64,000 bases of DNA. Source: Cryptomeria japonica (Eukaryota > Streptophyta > Pinopsida > Cupressales > Cupressaceae). This document shows positions 36,285 through 47,883 of this stretch, piece by piece. The notes under the pieces are model-generated. The model saw only the letters and a list, made by a program, of their open reading frames with translations, did no database searches and was not told the origin of the DNA. Position 1 is the first letter of the stretch. Every line of letters starts with the position of its first letter. Location: assembly GCF_030272615.1 (NCBI RefSeq), contig NC_081415.1:186435994-186499993 (forward strand), given 5' to 3'. The translations under genes and the position numbers were made by a program.

Positions 36285-37305
36285 TGTCGTGCTCTTTGTG
36301 TGGTGTACCTATTATACCTATATCTGCAACACAAAACACTCAATAAATTATTATAAGCATGGTTAGAAGATTTAATCAATGAAATGTAAAACCATGGCTA
36401 ATCTACTTATTGCCTCCTAGTAAATGCGAGTATGAATTTTGCTCTCAAATCTTATTATGCAAATTCCAGTGACTTGACTACACCTAGATGGAGGATTTAA
36501 AATGATAATGATGATGCATTTAAGCTATAAATGAGATTAAGCTAGATGATTCTATGATAAATGCTAAGATTAAGCTAAAATGAACATGATAATGATGCTA
36601 AAATGATTAACTAGATGCCTATAGTAACAATGCTTATGCTGAAAATAAAATGGGATCATCAAAATGATATCAAAATTAGGACCCTTTGAGCTCAAGATGG
36701 GGGTTATTTTTAGGATTTTCCAAGGCTAGGGGTGAGTTGGCAAAGATCAACAGTCGAGATTGATTTGAAGATATCAATGGTTGAATTGGAGGAGGTTGGA
36801 GAAGAGGTTGGATGAAAGGGGACAATTGGTGGTAGGTAGGAAAAGGGGTTGGTTGGAAGGAGACACTTAGTGACAAGTGTCATGAAGATTTGCTCATGAG
36901 AGGGAAAAGTGTCCAATGAGAGGGAACATGGTGGTTAGAATGAATGGGTTAGGTTTAAAAATGGTTAGGTTAGGTAGTTAGAAGTTAGGAGAATTTGAAT
37001 TTAGAAATTCAAATAATAGGAAAATGCTAATTAATTTCAACAACTCATTATTTAATTTGATTTAATTAATTAGGGGATTTGGAAGAAATGATTTTGATGG
37101 GGGATAATTAATTAATTTGAATTAATTAATTAAAGGGAGATTGTTGAAATGAACCTATTTAATAAATCCTTAGATTTATTAATAAGTAGAGGAATGAGTG
37201 AATTTTAATCAAATTGCTAATGAATTTAATTAAATTGGGAATATGGATTAATCGAATAATTTCTTATTCAATTAATTATCTTCAAACCATTTTTGGGTGT
37301 ATACA
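36285..37305 (-). repeat. 3' LTR of the Tat element
   Basis: 1021 bp, TGTCGTGCTC...GGGTGTATACA on plus, matching the other LTR at roughly 95% by eye. The TATA box seen in the 5' LTR is here changed to a TATTTTTA-like sequence (about 36704-36711). Confidence 0.9.
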
Positions 37306-37322
37306 TTTTGCCCCTCTTTGAA
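37306..37322 (-). other. Polypurine tract of the Tat element
   Basis: On minus: TTCAAAGAGGGGCAAAA directly before the LTR start TGTATACACCC. Nearly identical to the tract at 3798-3811. Confidence 0.8.
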
Positions 37323-39011
37323 GCAAGGTGTGATGATGCATTGATTCAAAGAATGATTTCTTTTCGATGATATTGGTTTGATAGGATGCCCCAGACCTTG
37401 GTTGATAAATTGTAGTACGGTGATGCCCCCTCGGGAGATCAATTGAGATAATTGATTTGCCAAGTGGTTGGATGATTGCGAGATTGATGTCCTGATTAGA
37501 AAAAGTTTGATTCCGCAACTTTGATTAATGAAAGTGCGAGTTCTTTGATCACAATGGTGTGGGTTCCATTAATAAGATGAGTTCGATAAGATCTAGATAT
37601 AGTCTGGTTTTAGGAATGACACCTCCTGTATAAGACAAAGATGATCAAAAGCATCTAGTTTCAAGAAAGATATATCATGTATAAGACGTGATCAAAATGT
37701 CTGGTTTCAGGAAGGATACATCTTGTGTAAGACATGATATGATAGATTGGATGTGATCGATTGATAGAATGGATTAAGATTGATTGGATAAAGAACTAAT
37801 AGTTTGTTGATCTCAGGTTGCAGGATCAATAGATATGCTTGATAGTGATTCGGTTGAGGGGGTAACATAAGATTAGCACTAGGTTGACAACATCAGGAGA
37901 GATGAGTCATTAGTTTGATTGTGTATACACTTATGATGATGCTTTGATGATTCTTGCAATAGATTTAGCCTTGTATAAGATGATCTTGAGATTTACCCTT
38001 TGATAAGATGAGCTTGGAGATTTAGCCTTTGATAAGATGAGCTTGTAGGATCCCATGCAAGAATGAAATGCAAATGAAATGCAAAACTATGACTGCACTA
38101 GTCACTGGATTATTGCTTTTTGTCATCATTGAGCTTTCTGAAATGTGGGAAGTGAATGCAAACATCGATGGTATAATCAAACCATGATGACCTAAGCATT
38201 TCTTTCCTGATTTTGATATGGCAAGTTAACACAAGCATCGAGGTATAATTAAACAAAGATGACTTGAGTGTTATTTGCATAAAATAGGCAGTATTAACCA
38301 TTGGTATATGCAAATTGGAAATGTCTTCGATGATACTCTACTGATCATGTCCTGAGACATATTTACACCTACTAATGATCAATTTACAGATAGTAGACAA
38401 GAAAAATATCATGTTCCCTCCTTGTTCCTCTAGTTAGAGACATCGTGGATTCACTCAGAAATCATTATTCAAAAGATAGCATTATTCAAAAGATAGAATT
38501 TATTGAAAAATGTGTGATGTGCTTAGACTGACGTGCGATAGCTTGATGGTTAATAATGTGATTTCATATTTAACGTTGGATGCATCTCAGTGTTTTTGCT
38601 TGACCAATGTTGTCTAACTATCATTTTACCTATTTGATTAAGCATGAAATGATCATTTAAGTTTTGCCCCCAGCTAGGTGTAGGATTTTTCCCCAAGCTT
38701 AGAAACAATTATGATATACCCAGTGATCCAACCATGGCGGGGGGTTAGCTGCGGTGGCCATGTTTGCAAAAAAGCTTATGATGGATATGAATAATGCTGA
38801 TGGAAATGAATGCAAGCTGAAATATGCACGAACTAATAGATGGAAGAGCTAGCTGACAGATAGCGCCTGTTTGCCAGGTTTTCACCGTATGTTTTTATTT
38901 CACTTTTTATGATATTTTTTATTTTATTTTTTAAATTTTTTTGCTGATTTTTCAGACATAGAACCTCTTCAGATGCATACTATTGATGGGTTCCTTGAGC
39001 TGATCCTCATC
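37323..39011 (-). repeat. 3' untranslated region of the Tat element with short tandem repeats
   Basis: No coding domain. Imperfect repeats: a phrase with GATCAAAA(G/T)...CTGGTTTCAGGAAG between about 37600 and 37735; GAT(A)AGATGAGCTTG...GATTTAGCCTTT, period about 33 bp, at 37975-38050; and a diverged pair with AAACATCGATGGTATAAT / CAAGCATCGAGGTATAAT near 38160 and 38235. Tat elements are known for tandem repeats in this position. There is no antisense PMD gene here, unlike the element at 1-5161. Confidence 0.65.
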
Positions 39012-42000
39012 CTATGTTGATAACTGATATGCTCCTGATCCAAATACTATTATGACAACAAATGAACCTAACCAGTTTGGTTCAAATTTGCCTTTCTTTT
39101 CTCGATCTGCTTGATTGCGTGGATTTTCCTTTAGCACTAGGTCTCCAACTTGAAAGACTCTTGGTTTAACCCTATGATTGTAGCTCCGACACATTCTTTG
39201 TTGATATACCTTCAGATGATCAAAGGCATTTTGTCTTCGTTCATGGATTAATTCTAGCTCTTGCAGTCTTGATACTCTTTGTTCTTCATCGGGGATGAGA
39301 CCTTTTAGTGATACATGTAGAGAAGGTATCTCTACTTCAATTGGCAATATGGCTTCTGATCCATATACAAGAGAGAAAGGTGTGGCACCTATTGGTGTGC
39401 AAATAATGGTACGGTAAGCCCATAGAGAAGGATTTAGTTGAACATGCTAATCTTTGCCAGCATCATTCACTATCTTTTTGAGGATTTTTAGGATAGTTTT
39501 ATTTGATGCTTCGGCCTGTCCATTTCCCTATGGATAATATGGTGTGGAGAATCTATGCTAGATTTTGAACTTCTCATAGAGCTCTTGTACATCCTGGTTC
39601 TTGAATGGTTGGCCATTATCAGTGATAATGGTCATTGGTATTCCATAGCGACAGATGATGTAGTTCAAGTTAAAGACAACAATTTGTTTTCCTATGATAT
39701 TGATAAGAGGTACTGCTTCGATCCATTTTGTAAAATATTCAGTAGCTACAAGGATGAATTTGTGACCATTAGAGGAAGAAGGAGTTATCTTTCCTACTAG
39801 ATGAAGACCCCATTGGCAGAAAGGCCATGATGTTGCCAGAGTGTGAAGTTCTTGCGCTTGTGCATGAATCAAATTCTCATGGATTTGACATTGTTTACAT
39901 GTTCTAGCTATCTAAAAAGAATCTCGTTCCATAGTAGGCCAATAATAGCCCAAGCATATGAGTTTTTTTGAAAGGGTAAGACCACTTGAATGAGTACCAC
40001 AAGTTTCGTTATTGACTTCATGTAAGGCCTTCTCAGATTCTTCTTGTTCAAGACATCTTAAGAGAGTACTATCTAGACTTCATTTATAAAGGGTGTCAGC
40101 GACGAGAGTATAATGGGAGGATTGGCAAATAAAGTTTCTCTTTTGATTCTTTGATAGATTGGGAGGTAGGGTGTTATCTTTTAGGTACGTATAAGTTTGA
40201 CCATAGCGGGAGGAATCACATTTGACAAGGTGACAGATGGTTTGGGAATCGGGACAATTATGAGTAGGGTAAAACAACTTTTCCATGAGGAATTCATAAT
40301 GCTCTTGATTTTCCTGTGTCTGTAATAGAGAAGCAGGTGTTGCCATGGCATCTGCTGCTTTGTTATCATTTCTTGGAATCTGATCAAAAGTGATTTCGAC
40401 AAAGTACTTGTTGAAATCATCAACCATATTTTTGTAAGGCATTAGTTTGTCATCCTTTATTTGGTACTCATCATTGATTTGATTGATCATGAGATGAGAG
40501 TCTCCAAAGACTTGAAGTTTTGTGATGTTCCATTCTACAACCATTTTGATACCGTAGATGGTTCTGTGTTGTGTTCCCTTATTGTTGCTTGCTTCCAGAC
40601 TGATATTCGGGTGATGGATTGTAAGATATGGATCCAACCCTAGAATGTCTATATATGACCAGGTAAAATTGATTTGCCTCCTTTTGAAGGGTTCCTAGTA
40701 TTTCTTTGCTAGTGTTGATAAAGAGATTACTGGATGTAGATCAGTTGTGCCCATGGTAATTACCAAAGTTAGTTTGATCAGAATAGATGACCTTTCTTGA
40801 TAGCACATAGGTAAGGTATCAAATCTCCCATCTTCTAGCACTTCAAGGAGGTTTTCACCGTCAGATACGTCCTTTATTTTTACTTTTTCTTGGTCTAATG
40901 TTGCCAGTAAATGGTTTTCAGCATTAGACCTGATATTGTTTTCTTGATTTTCACTTTTGCGACTAGGAGATTTGTCACCCACTTGATTCGAAGATATGTT
41001 AGTAGAATCCCTGGTGGGAGTTGTTGTGGGTTTGATTTCATCAAGATATAGGGATATAGTATGATCATTAGGTAAGATATAGATGTCAGTTTGTTCTTCA
41101 CTTTCCCAATCAATAAGGTCAGGTAAAGGATCTTCATTTTTCCAGTCCATAGGTTCAGGATGGATTAGAGTTAAAGGATCTTCAGGTTGAATTGTTTCAA
41201 AGATATCAGGGGTTATGATAGAGATGTCGAAGCTTTCAGTGTCTATTTCCATGTCCATAATGGTACTCCCATCAAAATAATCTCACGCAAGAAGCTCTTT
41301 ATTGTCCTCGATTAAGTCCAAGTCAATTGAATGTGATTCTAATTCAAGCGGGATAGTTCCTAGCATTTGTTCTGCATACGTATGGACTACATCAACCTCT
41401 ATGTCTACTTCTTCCCTTTTAGTTTTAAGTTGCTCTTGTTTATTTTTCCCTGATAGAAAATGTTTTGCTTTCTCTTGATCTTTTGACTGTATTTGTTTCT
41501 TCATTTCGGACCAAAGTGATGCAAATAATAGTTCTTTGGATTGTGAGCTTGAAGATGTTGTCTCTTTGTTATTTGGAGCGATAACCTCTTGAATTGGTTT
41601 CAGATTGCTTGAAGATGTTGTCTCTTTTTTATTTGGAGCGATAACCTCTTGAACAAATTTTAGATTAGTAGAACACTACAATGGATTTGATTTAGCTTCG
41701 ATCGTGATTTCCTCCCCATGATATGGAAATTTTATGCACTGATTACCTTTTGATAGAGTAGCCTGTATGTCCTGTATCCAGGGTCTTCCCAAGAGTATGT
41801 TGTAAGGTAAATCCAAGTCTAGGACTTTGCATTCTGTGTCCTTCTGCAAAGGTCCCACTCTAATGGGTAATATCACCATTCCTTTAGAGGAATGTTTTTC
41901 TTCATTATTTGCTTTGAAAGTGATCTTTTTACGGGGATCAATTGCATTTTCTGAATATCTTAGAGCATGGACAAGACTTAAAGAGAAAATGTTTAAGCTA

Positions 42001-42140
42001 GCTCCTCCATCTATTAAGACACATCTAACAAGCGTTTGAAGGATGATGACTTTGATTTGCAATGAAGCGTTATGGGGGTTTGGTAATGAATTAATGCTTG
42101 GATATGTAGGAGTTGTGCTTTGAATAGTAACCTCTGACAT
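39012..42140 (-). pseudogene. Tat pol: protease, linker, RVT_3 RNase H, integrase in one frame
   Basis: A single minus-strand frame of about 1,040 codons with roughly eight stops and no frameshift seen. Protease (41676-42140): VLIDGGASLNIF and YNILLGRPWIQ. Acidic linker (40695-41675), containing a 20-codon tandem duplication (41547 and 41607). Pre-RT phrase GLDPYLTIHHPNIS, then an immediate in-frame join to RNase H (40080-40600): KLQVFGDSHLMINQINDEYQ, IPRNDNKAADAMA. Integrase: zinc region HEVNNETCGTHSSG and CKQCQIH (about 39880-40030), core QWGLHLVGKI where the first catalytic Asp is His, IITDNGQPF, GNGQAEASNK, and C-terminal VGDLVLKENPRNQADREKKG. Reverse transcriptase is entirely deleted. 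Confidence 0.85.
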
Positions 42141-43175
42141 AGGTTTGATAGCAGTTATGGATATCCCTTGAGGAATTTCATCTTTGGGTGCATTGTTTAG
42201 TGATGATGCTATGGCAAGTTCTCGCTAGCTTTTAATAGGTGTAGGAATAGATGCTTTTGGAGAGTCAATTTTCTTATGGGGGGATGCACCATTGCTCAAT
42301 ATAGGTGTGTGATTTTAATCTTCTTCATCGAAATCTTTTAGGGATCTTTTAAAGCATTGTAAAAAAGAGTTACCTATCTTGGGAGGTGTATCAGAATCCT
42401 TGTGAGGTTTTGATATAGTTGGATTTGGACTTTGGAATTGTTTGTTTTCTCTGATTGGTTGATTTGTTACTCACATTCTGCTTTGGTATGTCATGTTGCT
42501 ATAATCTGTAGTTGTTTCCAATGTTTCAATGATCTTAGGTCTTTGCATTCTGATTATAATAGGCATTGTGTTTGATATTGTGTTATGATTGGATTGTCCA
42601 AAAGGTTGTTTTGATAAATGATCTATTGTCAATGTCAGAGGTATAGAGCAATATGACACAAAAAGGTAATTCAAGTGTTTGAAGTTTTCAAGTTTTCTGA
42701 TCTTTGGTTTTGGGAGTGCAATGGTGATTTTGATAATAACCAAGTCCAGTAGGAAATATATATTATACGATATGGGATGAGGTTTTCCTGACCAAATGTT
42801 TCAGTTTCATGATTGAGGATGATTGATCCTGCTAAGAAACTATGTTTGCGTGATCAGTTTATCAAAGAGAGTGATAATGCACTTTGGGATGGTTTAGATC
42901 TTATACTTGTTGAGGGTAACGACTTGAAAGTATCGATGTGTATATTCCTATAGTCTGATTTTGACAGGTTGATAGTTTGATCCAGCAAACCAAGAAGATA
43001 GTGTAAGCACAGCGATAGATAACAGGTGTTTTGATTTAAGCAAACTAATAGACCTGAGAGTATCATGCAAAGAAATAGTTTTGGACTGACAAATGTAGAG
43101 TTTCACACAACAAATAAGTCAACTCAGAACAACAAACAATTTAGAGTTATTTGACAGAATAGAGTTTTTCATATA
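42141..43175 (-). pseudogene. Gag-pol spacer remnant of the Tat element
   Basis: The frame continues upstream of protease for about 200 codons of low-complexity Asn/Gln/Pro/Thr-rich sequence (to about 42743), as in the C-terminal Gag region of Tat elements. I find neither capsid motifs nor a zinc knuckle. From 42750 to 43175 nothing is recognisable. Confidence 0.45.
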
Positions 43176-43179
43176 AAAG

Positions 43180-44905
43180 GTAGCAACTCATACGACTTAG
43201 GATTAAGAACAACATGACAAATAACCTAGCTCGTACGACATAGGATGGCCTCTAGTAAAATAAATGATTTTATGCAAGGTAACTTGTATGACAGAGATTC
43301 TGAATCATACTATAGAGAATTATAGATCGTACGACAAGTTACAGAGTAGAGCTAAAAAGTGCTTGTCTTTCTAATTTTGATTTTTGAATTCTGATGTTTT
43401 AGGTGTCTGATTTTTCCAATAAGGGGATGAATACACAACAAACACATAACATGATAATGACTCCAATAAAGCTAAAAACCTAAGGAAGTTGGCTGAGAAT
43501 GAAAAACATTGCTTGTTGACTTAGGTACACACCCAATAGCTAGTCAAAATACGACTGCTAAGTCTCATGCAATGGATTCTCAATGTTGTATTATCCGACT
43601 CCAAACACTAATGGGGGCACGATATGGCTAGTGTCTTGGGAGATTTACTATCTCTCTTGCATAAAGATTATCACCCTTTCGGAGGTGAATTAGGTAGCTT
43701 CTATTTTAACCAGGATTAATAAGGGATCAATTCGGCGTGTCGAGGTATAAACTCAATTAAGAGGTCTCCTAGCCTTGAAAACCAAGGTTTGCTATACTCG
43801 AAGGTATAGAGGAGAGGTATTCCCGAGCATTGTCATTGACTTGATTTTCATCAAATCACGTTTATTTTATAGTGGGTTGGATTATTGGGCATTTAGTCAT
43901 TCCCACTTAGGTCATTCCCCTCTCATTGGCCTTAAGGGCTAAGAGTTAATAACTCCTCGGGAGGGTAGGCCTGCTAAAGTGATGCACTAATGAAAATAAA
44001 TTGATGAGTCTAGCTTTCTGATCACCTAAGAAAGGTGAGAGCATACTCGCCTATCATCAAAGACATGAAATACAAGGTTGTTCATTTTTAGCCCAAAATC
44101 AAGTGTGCCTAGAAATTTAAATGAATACACCAAGTTTAGTTGAATTCATAGGCAACCTACAATAAATCTGTTAGTAGTCATGATTGTGTTTTGAATTATG
44201 TCTTTGACAAGCATATCTTTGTAAATCATCCTGCAGAAAAGAGTTAGGGTGCCAAAAATCTCACAGACACAACAAGATTAGCATTAGTGATCCGAACTAT
44301 GAATTTTTTTTTTAAAAGTTATATGAAGTTTTATGCTAACTTGAAATAGGCATAACTTTTTGCTCGAGACTCAAAATTATGAATCATTTAACTCATTGGA
44401 AAGGTCTCCAAGAGTTGTAGTTGAGATTTTGAAAGTGCATGTCTGGACATAGGAAAGCTCTTTCAGAAAGAGCTTTCAAGGGCTCAAAATGAGAAGAAGG
44501 CCTTCAAAAATGCAAATTACTAACGTATAGACAAACTTGAAAATTCTAACTTGCAGTTTGTGAAAAAAAAAAAAACACAGAGGTAGAGACTCGTATGACA
44601 AAATTTTCCACTTAGTACGATAGAACTTTATATTTCATACAGAGCCCAAAATGAACTTGTATGACATGCATTTATACCCTGTACGATAGAAAAATTTAGC
44701 TCGTATGAGTCAAGATTGAGCTAGTATGATTCAGAAAATTCCAAGGCAGAATCTTGTATGAGAAGGATTTACCTTTCGTACAACAAGGAAATGGAGCTCG
44801 TAAGAGTCAGGATAGAGCTAGTATGAGTCAAGATGCAGTTTTGTACCAGACTAAAAGGTAGTTTGTATGAGTTGGAAAATCAACTCGTATGACTTTCTGA
44901 TTCTG
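43180..44905 (-). repeat. Leader of the Tat element with scattered TCGTAYGA motifs
   Basis: A non-coding leader between the primer site and pol. About 16 occurrences of a core like CTCGTATGAC or TCGTACGA (a palindrome) cluster at 43185-43340 and 44580-44895, with variants CTTGTATGAC, GCTAGTATGAG and AGTACGATAGAA. Spacing is irregular (15-45 bp). Gag would normally start in this region and is not seen. Confidence 0.6.
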
Positions 44906-44960
44906 TCCCAGCAGAGATGAATGTTGATGAAGCTTTGAGAGGCCAAAAATGATGATTTTA

Positions 44961-44978
44961 GCCCCACGATGGGTGCCA
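44961..44978 (-). other. Primer-binding site of the Tat element
   Basis: On minus: TGGCACCCATCGTGGGGC, three bases inside the 5' LTR. It begins with TGG (complement of the tRNA CCA end). I cannot assign the tRNA with confidence. Confidence 0.6.
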
Positions 44979-44981
44979 AAA

Positions 44982-46000
44982 TATCGTGCTCTTTGTGTGG
45001 TGTACCTGTTATACTTGTATCTGCAACACAAAACACTCAATAAATCATTATAAGCATGGTTAGAAGATTTAATCAATGAAATGTAAAACCACGGCTAATT
45101 GACTTATTGCCTCCTAGTAAATGCGAGTATGAATTTTGTTCTCAGATCTTATTATGCAAATTCCAATGACTTGACTACACCTAGATGGAGGATTTAAGAT
45201 GATAATGATGATGCATTTAAGCTAGAAATGAGATTAAGCTATATGATTCTATGATATATGCTAAGAAATAAGCTAAGATTAAGCTAAAATTAACATGATA
45301 ATGATGCTAAAATGATGAACTAGATGCCTATAGTAACAATTGTTATGCTGAAAATAAATGGGATCATCAAAATGATATCGAAATTGGGACCCTTTGAGCT
45401 CCAAGATGGGGGCTATTTATAGGATTTTCCAAGGCTAGGGATGAGTTGGCAAAGATCAATGGTCAAGATTGATTTGAAGATATCAATGGTTGAATTGGAG
45501 GAGGTTGGAGGAGAGGTTGGATGAAAGGGGACAATTGGTGGTAGGTAGGAAAAGGGGTTGGTTGGAAGGAGACACTTAGTGACAAGTGTCATGAAGCTTT
45601 TCTCATGAGAGGGAAAAGTGTCCAATGAGAGGGAACATGGTGGTTAGGATGAATGGGTTAGGTTCAGGAATGGTTAGGTTAGGTGGTTAGAAGTTAGGAG
45701 AATTTGAATTTAGAAATTCAAATAATAGGAAAATGCTAATTAATTTCAACAACTCATTATTTGATTTATTTTAATTAATTAGGGGATTTGGAAGAAATGA
45801 TTTTGATGGGGGATAATTAATTAATTAAAGGGAGATTATTGAAATGAACCTATTTAATAAATCCTTAGATTTATTAATAAGTAGAGGAATGAGTGGATTT
45901 TAATCAAATTGCTAATGAATTTTATTAAATTGGGAATATAGATTAATTGAATAATTTCTTATTCAATTAATTATCTTCAGACCATTTTTGGGTGCATACA
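44982..46000 (-). repeat. 5' LTR of the Tat element
   Basis: 1019 bp. The outer end is intact (TGTATGCACCC on minus). The inner plus-strand start reads TATCGTGC where the other LTR has TGTCGTGC. TATAAATA on minus at 45414-45421 is the likely core promoter. Confidence 0.9.
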
Positions 46001-46005
46001 CAAAG

Positions 46006-46464
46006 TATATCTAAACCGACAGATAGAAAGGTTGAAAAAAAGAATGAGAATAATGAAGAAACAGTAAATAAGGAAGAGGTTAAAGATTAAAATAAGATTG
46101 CAGAAGTGGTTAAGGAATCCATAGATGAGAAGAACCCAACTACAAAACCTCACACTCCACCTAGTACTTCCACTATGGACTACAAACCTACTAATGTGAC
46201 AAATGTACTTTTAGACTCCATAAGGAAGATCACTGAATGCAACACCTTAGCATTTAAGGCCATTGATGATTCTTTACCGATTTTGCAATTGATTGCACCG
46301 GATTGTAAGATAGATCATATTTATGGATCTTTAGGTAAATTGGACACATTGTCCAAATTCATTGCTTTAAATATTCAAACTCTAGATAAAATTAATGAAG
46401 AGACTGTTAAGGAAAAGGTGAATAAGAAGAAAAATGAATTCTTTGATAAGCCTATTAAGGATTG
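46006..46464 (+). pseudogene. Unrecognised non-pol protein, fragment 2 (plus-strand copy)
   Basis: Continues fragment 1 after the Tat insertion. A 130-codon frame contains NVLLDSIRKITECNTLAFKA, IDDSLPILQLIAPDCKID and KINEETVKEKVNKKKNEFFD. These align with LLLDSIKRITDCSSQAYKAI, PILKRIAPNCNID and KVKEEALKDKMEIEKQRFF in the minus-strand copy (58730-59251). The segment is helical and charged, possibly coiled coil. Cut at 46464 by the solo LTR. Confidence 0.8.
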
Positions 46465-47878
46465 TTTTGGCATTTTGAGTTTGTTGGAATTTGCATAGAG
46501 ATTGCATTAATGGTATATTGTCATTGATGTCAAATGAACCGGTAATGGTATTCATGTTATTGCTGATATTGTTGTTTTTGATATTGGCTAGTAACAGGTA
46601 AGAAGAGCATAGTGGAAGATGATGTAAACCGGTATGTAAAGTTTGTGAGTTGAACCGGTGAACCAGTGTAAAGGGTTAAACCTTTCTATGCAATGTAACC
46701 AGTAAACCCTATCAGCTGTTAAACCCTAACCAATCAAGTTTGATGATTTATTATCTGATAAGCGGTAATGATGGAGACACATGTCATCATTGTATGAGGA
46801 TATGTTCAAATTGTTTTGGCATGTTTATTTTTGTCTAGGGAAGGAGAAAAGTGGATTGCATATAATGCACAATGCATGATGAGTTACAAAGTCCAATGAA
46901 GCGGTGATCATGGAGTGGTTGGAATTTTCTTGAAGAATGTGAAAAGATTGTCATGATTTCTAATGGTCAAGATTGTACTCACTTGTTTGTAATCTCGATG
47001 ATGAGAATTAGGTTTTTGCTGTGTTACCAACCTAATTGATTTGTATTTAAGGTCGATGAAGTTGTTTGTAAAGGTTGTTGGCAAGATTGATGAAAACCTG
47101 TTGAGTGTGTAGTTGCCTAACCAGTGAATGGATTTGCACTTTGAGTGAAGGCAGATTGAAGCTTAGAAGGATTTGATCAAGAAAATGTAGTGCTACTCAT
47201 ATAGATTAAGAAAACTTGTTGTTTTCTAACAATTACAGCAGAAGTGAAATCCCTTAACCGGGTAAGCTCTAACAAGCTTGGCTACTTATTAAATCCTCTA
47301 ACAAGGTGGTCTATTAGCTTGGATTTTTAAATCCTCCAGTGAGGTTACTCCTAACAGGGTATTGTGCTTTTCATCAAGGCATATTTGTAAATCCCTTAAC
47401 CGGGTGATTCCTAACTGGAATTAGTTCTTAACAGGACTTATTGTAAAGTTTTAAGAGGCTTGGCTCCTAATAGGGTGAACTTCAGAAGAGTTCAGATAGC
47501 TATCCTTGTAAGTCTCATCTCATCGTGGTTTTTACCTATTTGGGTTTTCCGTGTATAAACATTTGTGTCAAGTGGTGAATGCTTTTGTGGTTTTGATCTT
47601 ATTTGTTGATTTGGTTAACTTCTGATAAGGCATGTTAAGTAGAAGCATTAGGAGTTGAATATGTTGAATTATGATTAAGAATTATTGATGTTTACAAGAT
47701 TGAAGTTGTTTATTGTTAAAATTGTCATAGCAGTTAAATTGGTCGATATCAAGTGTTCTTATGAATATTGATCTTGACTGAGTTTGAGTTTGGGAACTTT
47801 GTATCAGTTTTTCAATATATTGATTCACCCCCCCCTCTCAGTATTCTACTGGATACTTATTATTTCATCATACCATCA
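46465..47878 (+). mobile_element. 1414-bp solo LTR of a copia family
   Basis: Inserted in the reading frame of the unrecognised protein: the alignable protein stops at GATTG (46460-46464) and resumes at GACTG (47879-47883), a one-mismatch TSD. Its start (GATTGCATTAATGGTATATTG, about 46500) resembles the LTR start at 57198. Near its end it carries TGATTCACCCCCCCCTCTC, the complement of the G-tract motif in the other LTRs. Core words ACCGGT, and CCTCTAACAAGGT- and CCCTTAACCGGGT-type degenerate repeats, occupy 47245-47480. The exact 5' base is uncertain by a few bases. Confidence 0.75.
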
Positions 47879-47883
47879 GACTG

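Larger units (their letters stand above)
36285..46000 (-). mobile_element. Tat-lineage Ty3/gypsy element lacking gag and reverse transcriptase
   Basis: A complete 9716-bp insertion with two LTRs (1019 and 1021 bp), perfect TSD CAAAG (36280-36284 and 46001-46005), a primer-binding site and a polypurine tract. The minus strand encodes protease, a long acidic linker, an RVT_3-type RNase H and integrase in one frame. The second RNase H type placed before integrase is a Tat-lineage trait. Gag capsid, reverse transcriptase and the original RNase H are missing, so it is non-autonomous. It lies inside the plus-strand copy of the unrecognised protein. Confidence 0.88.
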
